Origin: Alphaproteobacteria bacterium
Lineage (GTDB): Bacteria > Pseudomonadota > Alphaproteobacteria > RF32 > CAG-239
Assembly (NCBI GenBank): GCA_015062345.1
Contig: SUUV01000015.1
Location: 1 to 37,652, forward strand
Reading direction: 5' to 3'
Length of the DNA: 37,652 nucleotides
Under the pieces are notes generated by a model. That model saw only the letters and a program-made list of their open reading frames with translations. It was not told the origin of the DNA and did no database searches. The position numbers were made by a program, and so were the translations under genes. Shown here piece after piece: positions 32,897 to 37,652 of the stretch (the stretch's first letter is position 1; the number at the start of each line of letters is the position of its first letter).

Positions 32897-33538
32897 ATGA
32901 AAAAACTTTTGTTATCAATTGTAATGGTTTCATTTTTATCTGCTTGTGCAACAGACCCGTACACAGGTGAGAGAAAGGTTTCCAAAACCGCATGGGGTAC
33001 AGGTATCGGAACTGCCTTAGGCGCCGGTGTCGGAGCTCTTATCGGCGGTGAAAAAGGAGCACTAATCGGAGCCGGTGTCGGCGCCGGAATGGGTGCAGCC
33101 ACAGGCGGATATATGGATATTCAAGCCTCAAAACTTCGTCAAGAATTGCAAGGAACAGGTGTTCAGGTAGCAAGAGACGGAGAGAACATTCGCCTGATTA
33201 TGCCCAATGCCATTACATTTAATACCAATGAAGCAATTTTGAAATTCACCGCCAATCCGGTGTTAGATTCGGTTGCAAAAGTTGCCAAAGAATATGATAA
33301 AACCTCAATGCAGGTTATCGGATACACAGATAGTACCGGAAATGATGCCATCAATATTCCTTTGTCGCAAAAAAGAGCAATGGCCGTAAACGAATATTTG
33401 GTTTTAAGAGGTGTAAACCAAGCTCGTATCAATGCTTTTGGTATGGGTGCACAAAACCCGATTGCAAGTAACGCAACTGCTCAAGGCAGAGAACAAAACC
33501 GCCGAGTTGAAATTTATTTGATAAATCAGGTAAAATAA
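32897..33538 (+). CDS. OmpA-family outer-membrane lipoprotein
   Basis: 213 residues. The signal peptide ends in the lipobox LSAC (Cys about residue 17), so it is lipid-anchored. Residues 30-75 are a Gly/Ala-rich glycine-zipper segment (GTGIGTALGAGVGALIGG...). The C-terminal OmpA domain (about 95-210) carries the peptidoglycan-binding GYTDSTGNDAINIPLSQKRA and GREQNRRVEIYL motifs. The architecture is that of YiaD-type lipoproteins linking outer membrane and wall. AGGAG lies 7 bases before the ATG. It is probably read with valS. Confidence 0.93.
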   Translation: MKKLLLSIVMVSFLSACATDPYTGERKVSKTAWGTGIGTALGAGVGALIGGEKGALIGAGVGAGMGAATGGYMDIQASKLRQELQGTGVQVARDGENIRLIMPNAITFNTNEAILKFTANPVLDSVAKVAKEYDKTSMQVIGYTDSTGNDAINIPLSQKRAMAVNEYLVLRGVNQARINAFGMGAQNPIASNATAQGREQNRRVEIYLINQVK

Positions 33539-33540
33539 GT

Positions 33541-33570
33541 TAAAAAGCCCCGATAAATCGGGGCTTAAAA
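33541..33570. terminator. Terminator between the lipoprotein gene and fimbrial paralogue 2
   Basis: A perfect stem AAGCCCCGAT/ATCGGGGCTT (33545-33566). On the minus strand it is followed by TTTTTAAC, so it best serves the 33605 gene, and may serve both. Confidence 0.88.
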
Positions 33571-33604
33571 TTATCTCAATAATGAGTATGGTCAAATATG
33601 GTGT

Positions 33605-34084
33605 TTATCTAATTACAATTATCTCTATAGATCCAGTATACTCACCTATTTCAATGTTTGCAGGAATCTCTAATATTCCACCAATATATAGCGAAGTATA
33701 ACTAGCATCGTAGTATGTCGTTAAAATTAATTCATCTTCAGTATCCGGATTTCTTAATGACACATCACCAGTAAGTTCGTTTATATAATTATCACCATCT
33801 TCAAAAACCACACCTCCGCAATGACCAAGTTTTGCACCATTAAGATGAAGGATATCGCCAGTTGTATACAGTTCACCGCCATCTTCAGGAAGCAATTTAA
33901 TAGTACCTTCACCATTGTTTTCAGGTACGGCAATTGTACCAAAATCTAATGCATCACAAGAGATTTTTGTATGATGTATGATGTTGGCTTTAGTTTCAAG
34001 AGTTCCTGTAGCATAATCTGTAGCGGCATTTACATTTGTTGCAACCATTAAAGCCACAGCAGATAAAAGAAAATATTTTCTCAT
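33605..34084 (-). CDS. Secreted fimbrial-like protein, DUF4402 type (paralogue 2)
   Basis: 159 residues. The signal peptide MRKYFLLSAVALMVATNVNA is nearly that of the 14390 gene, and the mature part follows the same plan: ATDYATGTLETKANI, a central ALDFGTIAVPENNGEGT strand, a variable middle, and a closing IEIGEYTGSIEIIVIR strand. Two cysteines (ISCDAL, GHCGGV) keep the spacing pattern. Outside the signal peptide and central strand the two proteins differ widely, yet their upstream DNA is nearly identical. AAGGA lies 8 bases before the ATG. It is probably a surface protein. Confidence 0.8.
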   Translation of the reverse strand: MRKYFLLSAVALMVATNVNAATDYATGTLETKANIIHHTKISCDALDFGTIAVPENNGEGTIKLLPEDGGELYTTGDILHLNGAKLGHCGGVVFEDGDNYINELTGDVSLRNPDTEDELILTTYYDASYTSLYIGGILEIPANIEIGEYTGSIEIIVIR

Positions 34085-34104
34085 AATTTTAATCCTTAAA
34101 AATA

Positions 34105-34140
34105 GTTAAACTTAATTTGAAAGGTGCAAAAATCACCTTT
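34105..34140 (-). promoter_or_regulatory. Conserved 5' leader hairpin of paralogue 2
   Basis: On the minus strand a perfect 8-bp stem GAAAGGTG/CACCTTTC with an ATTTTTG loop, matching the hairpin at 14324-14350 with base changes that keep pairing. Confidence 0.55.
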
Positions 34141-34147
34141 CAAGACG

Positions 34148-34217
34148 CATCATAAACCGTTTTTTTTTTTTGCAAGTAAAAAGAGTCTAAATGTGAATTT
34201 AAATCAAAAATGAGGTA
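34148..34217 (-). promoter_or_regulatory. Shared upstream module, copy C (12-A tract)
   Basis: On the minus strand TACCTCA (34217-34211), core CTCTTTTTACTTGC, twelve A, CGGTTTA, TATGAT. It differs from copy A at five clustered positions between the TTTAAAT and AGACTC segments. Confidence 0.85.
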
Positions 34218-34417
34218 ATGAAATAAATAAAAAGTAATGTTACGACCTGCGCTGTGCATCAGGTCGATAAAGCATCTCATCTTGAAATGCGTTAAGCAAA
34301 GCTTGTGATTATTACTAATTCAAAGACTCCTTTGGATTTTTTGTGTACTACAAAAAATATCAGACATTCTTTGTATAAATCTTTCGCAAAGCAGTAAATA
34401 TTGACAATTTATGTTTT
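34218..34417. other. Non-coding stretch between module C and the decayed gene
   Basis: About 200 bases without a supported gene. CGACCTG (34244-34250) and CAGGTCG (34259-34265) form a hairpin around CGCTGTGCAT. A short open stretch on the minus strand (34312-34407) is unrecognised and may be the far end of the decayed gene next to it. Confidence 0.35.
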
Positions 34418-34667
34418 TTACAAGTTTGGTTGTTCAATATCAGATTCTTTAACTTTCAAATATTTTATTGCTTCATCAAACAACATAGTGCAACCAATTT
34501 ATCATCAACACAAGCTTTTAACACAATAAATTTTTTATCAAAGAGATAAATTGCGAAGCATTTATGTAATTTTTACCCAAAACAGAATCAACAATCTTGA
34601 CACATTGGTCAATATTGTCGTTCTTATTCAAAATATTAATTTTATATTCTGTTTTATTTTCTTTACC
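34418..34667 (-). pseudogene. Decayed gene, possibly GNAT acetyltransferase N-terminal region
   Basis: Three minus-strand frames join into one plausible protein broken by two frameshifts: KNDNIDQCVKIVDSVLGKNY...QFISL, then DKKFIVLKACVDDKLVAL, then FDEAIKYLKVKESDIEQPNL. The order (helix, LGxxY, then a strand FIVxKACVDDKxVA) resembles the start of GNAT acetyltransferases. Stops end each frame, there is no start codon at the front, and the acetyl-CoA motif is not seen. Its remnant character is clearer than its family. Confidence 0.5.
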
Positions 34668-34711
34668 TTATAACATTTTTTAATTTTGAATTTACCATTT
34701 GTTTTTACTTA

Positions 34712-35575
34712 TTATTTTGTATTGTTTTCTAATTTTACACAGTAATTATTCAAACTCTTTCTTTTTGATGGACAATATTTTTCACAATCGCCATCTTTGA
34801 CTGTTTCAATCGGAATTTCTATATCACAACTGAAACATATTCCTTTTACATCTGTCAAGGGTTTATCCGACGGACACTTTAATATACTCGGACGATTTCC
34901 ACCTGCTTGCGGTAAAATAATTCTATTTGGACATACATCACAAAGCTTATCATCTTCCAAGCACTGCGTAATAACTCTTACGACATCGGGATAATCACAA
35001 CTGAAACATTTTCCATACCATGAACGAAGCGGTTTATCTTCCGGACAAGGCATATATGTTATGGTAGTGTTATCATTAATCCAAGGATAAGGAATAGAAA
35101 TTCGCTCAGGACAAAGTTTTTCAAAATCTTTTGTGATGCGCACATCTAAAGGATAATCACAAGGATAACACCTTGAACCTGATAATAAGGGCTTATCCGG
35201 CGGACATTTTCCCGTTTTCGTACCTACAGCATATTTTTTATCTGTTGCATCTATTTCCTTAAACTCTTGCTTATACATATCTTGTTGTTCAATTTTTTCT
35301 TTAGAACAGTGTCCATACTCCTCATCTCTTACAGGATATTCTTGTGGGCATTCTTCCAAAGCACAATACTTTTGTCGCCACGGGTAAAAAACCTTTCTGT
35401 TTGGACAAAGAGCTTTACAAGTTTCATCTGTATTAATTTCAAAACCGGCTAAAGAATTGCAATCTGTACAGCGACCATTTATAACAAGTTCACAATCCTG
35501 AGTTACTTTAGCAAAAGTCATAGAATTCCATAAAGAAAAAACAACACACATTATGAATTTATATTTTATCTTCAC
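34712..35575 (-). CDS. Secreted Cys-rich repeat protein
   Basis: 287 residues with a signal peptide (MKIKYKFIMCVVFSLWNSMTFA). The mature part carries 26 or so cysteines in repeated units: CPPDKPLLSGSRCYPCDYP, CPEDKPLRSWYGKCFSCDYP and CPSDKPLTDVKGICFSCD, each followed by a CE/CD..CPxR segment. No membrane anchor or named domain is seen. The start is GTG (35573-35575) with GAGG 5 bases upstream. A promoter-like pair lies upstream and no partner gene is adjacent. It recalls the Cys-rich fragment at 3-449. Function unknown, likely disulfide-bonded at the surface or in the periplasm. Confidence 0.8.
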   Translation of the reverse strand: MKIKYKFIMCVVFSLWNSMTFAKVTQDCELVINGRCTDCNSLAGFEINTDETCKALCPNRKVFYPWRQKYCALEECPQEYPVRDEEYGHCSKEKIEQQDMYKQEFKEIDATDKKYAVGTKTGKCPPDKPLLSGSRCYPCDYPLDVRITKDFEKLCPERISIPYPWINDNTTITYMPCPEDKPLRSWYGKCFSCDYPDVVRVITQCLEDDKLCDVCPNRIILPQAGGNRPSILKCPSDKPLTDVKGICFSCDIEIPIETVKDGDCEKYCPSKRKSLNNYCVKLENNTK

Positions 35576-35611
35576 TTTTTCCTCATAAACAGTTTTATAC
35601 CCTTTACAAGG

Positions 35612-35640
35612 ATAATAGAAGTTAAATTAAGCAAATGCAA
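35612..35640 (-). promoter_or_regulatory. Sigma-70-type promoter of the Cys-rich repeat gene
   Basis: On the minus strand TTGCAT (35640-35635), 17 bases, TATTAT (35617-35612), 37 bases before the GTG. Confidence 0.5.
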
Positions 35641-35805
35641 TATTTTTTTAGAAACATATTTATTCAAACTGCTAATTTACAAATTGCAAACATTCTGTAC
35701 ATTTTTTACGAAATTCTTTTTGATATCCATGAGAAAAAGTGATATATGACAGACACACATATTTTGATAAGATAAACAAAGCCGCAAAAGACTGGCAAGA
35801 AAAAT

Positions 35806-35845
35806 AATATAAAAAAGGAGTTTGAGACATCTCTCAAACCCCTAA
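35806..35845 (-). terminator. Terminator after the 35846 gene
   Basis: GGGGTTTGAGA and TCTCAAACTCC pair on the minus strand (35817-35842) with one G-U, followed by TTTTTTATATTATTTTT. Confidence 0.85.
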
Positions 35846-36244
35846 TCAGTATTTTATGGTCTTAAACCATCGTTCGACATAAGCATAGCGCTCAGATAAC
35901 AAATCAGGATAGTCTTGATTAACATAATCTCGATATAATCCTAACATAACAAATAAAATCGACTTAACACCTCTTGTGCATTGCGGGCTATTGTAAAATT
36001 TATCAAAAAATACGATAATATTTATTTTTGCATAAGCTCTTTGCAAGGCAGACAGTGACGATTTATATTTTCTTTCAAGTTTGTAGGTGGAATAAATTAA
36101 TGAAAAGCATTTATCTTTTTTGATAACATTTTCAATATAGTCTAAATCTGTTTGACTGATACTAATTCCAAACCACCAAGCATATGGCCAAAACGGAACA
36201 CCCATTCTTTCCATAATTGTTTTATCATTCAAATCTATATTCAT
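35846..36244 (-). CDS. Orphan 132-aa protein
   Basis: 132 residues, rich in Tyr, Trp and Lys (PFWPYAWWFG, YSTYKLERKYKSS, YRDYVNQDYPDLL) and predicted mainly helical. No signal peptide or clear membrane helix, and no family recognised. The start lacks a Shine-Dalgarno (TAAAAATTATTTTAT before ATG). On the minus strand TTTACA - 17 bases - TATATA lies upstream (36315-36287), and a good terminator follows, so it is a single-gene unit. Confidence 0.6.
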   Translation of the reverse strand: MNIDLNDKTIMERMGVPFWPYAWWFGISISQTDLDYIENVIKKDKCFSLIYSTYKLERKYKSSLSALQRAYAKINIIVFFDKFYNSPQCTRGVKSILFVMLGLYRDYVNQDYPDLLSERYAYVERWFKTIKY

Positions 36245-36558
36245 ATAAAATAATTTTTAAGTGACACAATTGTTTAAATATGGGATATATATAACTTGTT
36301 TTTTTATAAATGTAAAGTTTTAAGATTATGCCACTTTTAGCGATTAGCCAAGAGGGCATCCGATGCCCTCATTATAGCATATTTTAAAGACTATGTCCGA
36401 TTATAACGAATGATTTAAAATCAAAAAAACATAAAGTTATACTTCCTGTTTTTTTATTGGTGATACTTGTCTCGCAAATTACGAACTAAATTTAAGATAA
36501 ATTTTAACTTTTTTACTGTACCATTATACAAAAATACAAGTAATCTCTGGAAGAACTA
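36245..36558. other. Intergenic region with a GC-rich palindrome
   Basis: 314 bases between divergent genes. GAGGGCAT (36352-36359) and ATGCCCTC (36363-36370) form an 8-bp hairpin with a 3-base loop, standing out in very A/T-rich DNA; no T-run follows, so it is more REP-like than a terminator. The rest is A/T-rich with no open frame of note. Confidence 0.5.
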
Positions 36559-37239
36559 ATGCAAAACGAAAATATTTTATCACAAATTAAAGATACTGAA
36601 CAAAAATTTAAAGCAAATGATTATAAAGGAAATTCTCTTTGCTCTTGTGTGGTGAAAAAATATGGAGATTTACCAATTTTGCTTTCTGCTCCTCATGCTG
36701 TTAAACAAATCAGAAACGGTGAAATTAAAGCACACGAATTTTATACCGGTGCAATTGTTGAATGTCTGGCAAAACAAATAGGATGTGCTTGCATTACAAA
36801 ACAATATTTAATTGAAAATACAACAAATGATGACCCAAACACTGACAATGCTTATTGTTCCTACAAAACCGCCATCAATCAATTTTTGCAAGAACATAAG
36901 ATTAAATTGTTTGTTGATATTCACGGACTTTCAAGTAAGCGTGACAGCATTGTGGATATCTGTATTGATAAGGGAAAAAATGTCAACGATATGACTTATG
37001 TTTCGACCTTGCAAAAATGTATAGAAAATAAATTCGGCGTAAATACATCTTCAATAGATAAATATTTTTCGGCTTTTTCCGATAATATTATGAGCAAATG
37101 GATACACTCAAATTTTGATGTTTCAGCAATTGAACTTGAAATAAATGGTGCTTATCGCTGGTTTGAAGGAGACACAGAAAAACAATCTCTTGATTTGTTT
37201 TTCTGTCTACAAAATTGGCTGACCAGTATCCCTTTTTGA
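36559..37239 (+). CDS. N-formylglutamate amidohydrolase-like protein
   Basis: 226 residues. The pattern fits the N-formylglutamate amidohydrolase (HutG-like) metallohydrolase family: LLSAPHAVKQIRNGEIKAHE with the early metal-site His, a central LFVDIHGLSSKRD, and a late VSAIELEINGAYRWFEG with Glu. The family cleaves small N-acyl amino acids and includes many members of unknown substrate. There is no signal peptide, so it is cytoplasmic. No histidine-degradation genes are nearby, so a hut role is not supported. GGA lies about 8 bases before the ATG. Confidence 0.75.
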   Translation: MQNENILSQIKDTEQKFKANDYKGNSLCSCVVKKYGDLPILLSAPHAVKQIRNGEIKAHEFYTGAIVECLAKQIGCACITKQYLIENTTNDDPNTDNAYCSYKTAINQFLQEHKIKLFVDIHGLSSKRDSIVDICIDKGKNVNDMTYVSTLQKCIENKFGVNTSSIDKYFSAFSDNIMSKWIHSNFDVSAIELEINGAYRWFEGDTEKQSLDLFFCLQNWLTSIPF

Positions 37240-37652
37240 TAAATAAGGGTATTTTATCTATCTGGTTCGTAAAATTTCCCAAAATGCTTGTTTTTAAAAA
37301 CACAACATTCGAACTCGGTTAAGTGCTTGAGTTAAAAAGAAAAACGACGCCTTAAATAAAGCGCTGTTTGTATTGGTGAAACCAACGGACGGCCGCAGAA
37401 AAAAGCAAGCAACCTTGCTTTTTTCAAGGAGACGCAATGAGACTTATTGTTGAGAGCAAATGTAATGAAGCGAAGCAACAATTTAGTCGGAATTGGCGAA
37501 CCCTGGGTTCGAGTCCCTAGGGTCAACAAAAGGAACCCACCGGCCTAGCCGGTGGTTCTTCATATGCGCCTGAAAGGCTAAAGATACCAGCGGCGCCTGA
37601 AGAGCGCATAACAACCTGCTCTTGCATTGGTTACTTACAACCCGTAAACGGG
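37240..37652. other. Hairpin-rich terminal region, possible mobile-element end
   Basis: 413 bases without a supported gene. It holds a terminator (37399-37424), a TTGTTG...CAACAA stem, a tRNA T-arm-like CTGGGTTCGAGTCCC (37503-37517) without a complete tRNA, and a perfect hairpin CCACCGGC/GCCGGTGG (37536-37554). Past that are short stems GCCTGAAAGGC and GCGCCTGAAGAGCGC, and CCCG/CGGG at the very end. The GC content is clearly above the rest of the window. Serial hairpins recall IS200/IS605-type ends or REP clusters, but no transposase is in view. Confidence 0.4.
37399..37426 (+). terminator. Rho-independent terminator in the end region
   Basis: A perfect 11-bp stem AAAAAAGCAAG/CTTGCTTTTTT with a CAAC loop (37399-37424), bidirectional in form. 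Confidence 0.8.

Noticed and set aside
37499..37526. A complete tRNA ending with GGTTCGAGTCCC
   Set aside because: The T-stem mispairs (CTGGG against CCCTA), no anticodon arm or 5' acceptor partner is found upstream, and there is no CCA.
37430..37652. Permuted (two-piece) alphaproteobacterial tmRNA
   Set aside because: No tag reading frame ending in ALAA-type codons and no acceptor CCA end were seen in the available bases.
1..37652. CRISPR array, prophage or complete insertion sequence
   Set aside because: No evenly spaced direct repeats, no phage structural or integrase genes and no transposase were found on either strand.

Overview
The window is one AT-rich bacterial chromosome segment with dense coding, and no complete tRNA, rRNA, CRISPR array or transposase gene was found. 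Several genes and gene orders point to an alphaproteobacterium: a DUF4167 protein (6061), a tolC - PopZ/DUF2497-like - valS order (28436-32881), a SPOR - nagZ - tatA order (18434-16293, minus strand), a fusion of ferritin-like and VIT1 domains resembling MbfA (12337), and a pilin-like protein of the RSMVEM type. The low GC content, reduced gene clusters and abundance of Cys-rich secreted proteins suggest a host-associated, gut-type uncultured lineage. That last step is inference.

Layout. 1-4136: the end of a Cys-rich secreted protein, then an AlbA_2 protein with RNase HI, then on the minus strand a 34-residue metallothionein-like peptide, phosphopentomutase and an AmpD/AmiD-type amidase. 4313-8837: a small orphan protein, HU, a membrane protein, and a four-gene run (DUF4167, metallophosphoesterase, HAD hydrolase, unknown). 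8834-10869 (minus): a pilin-like protein, and a three-gene unit of small membrane protein, ECF sigma factor and Spy/CpxP-like periplasmic protein. 11036-14878: UDP-glucose dehydrogenase coupled to an iron exporter, a His-rich secreted protein, and a fimbrial-like (DUF4402-type) secreted protein. 14938-18434 (minus): L1, L11, a TatA-like protein, NagZ and a SPOR protein. 18560-23283: exonuclease III, an S41 protease, a membrane protein, MscL (minus) and a helical-repeat protein. 23344-28272 (minus): AI-2E-type permease, M29 aminopeptidase, glycogen phosphorylase. 28436-33538: TolC, a short PopZ-like protein, ValS and an OmpA-type lipoprotein. 33605-37652 is a looser accessory stretch: a second fimbrial-like paralogue, a decayed gene, a Cys-rich secreted protein, an orphan, an N-formylglutamate amidohydrolase-like protein, and a hairpin-rich end.

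How the parts connect. The strongest unexplained signal is a ~70-bp upstream module present three times (9485-9551 minus, 14250-14319 plus, 34148-34217 minus). It lies in front of the pilin-like gene and the two DUF4402-type genes. It carries an invariant core, CTCTTTTTACTTGC, followed by an A-tract of 8, 12 and 12 bases between the putative promoter elements. This looks like a shared, possibly phase-variable, surface-protein regulon. A second regulatory signal is an ECF-type promoter in front of the small membrane protein/sigma/Spy operon. A third is a set of genes with TTGACA promoters and no Shine-Dalgarno, set among neighbours with clear GGAG motifs.
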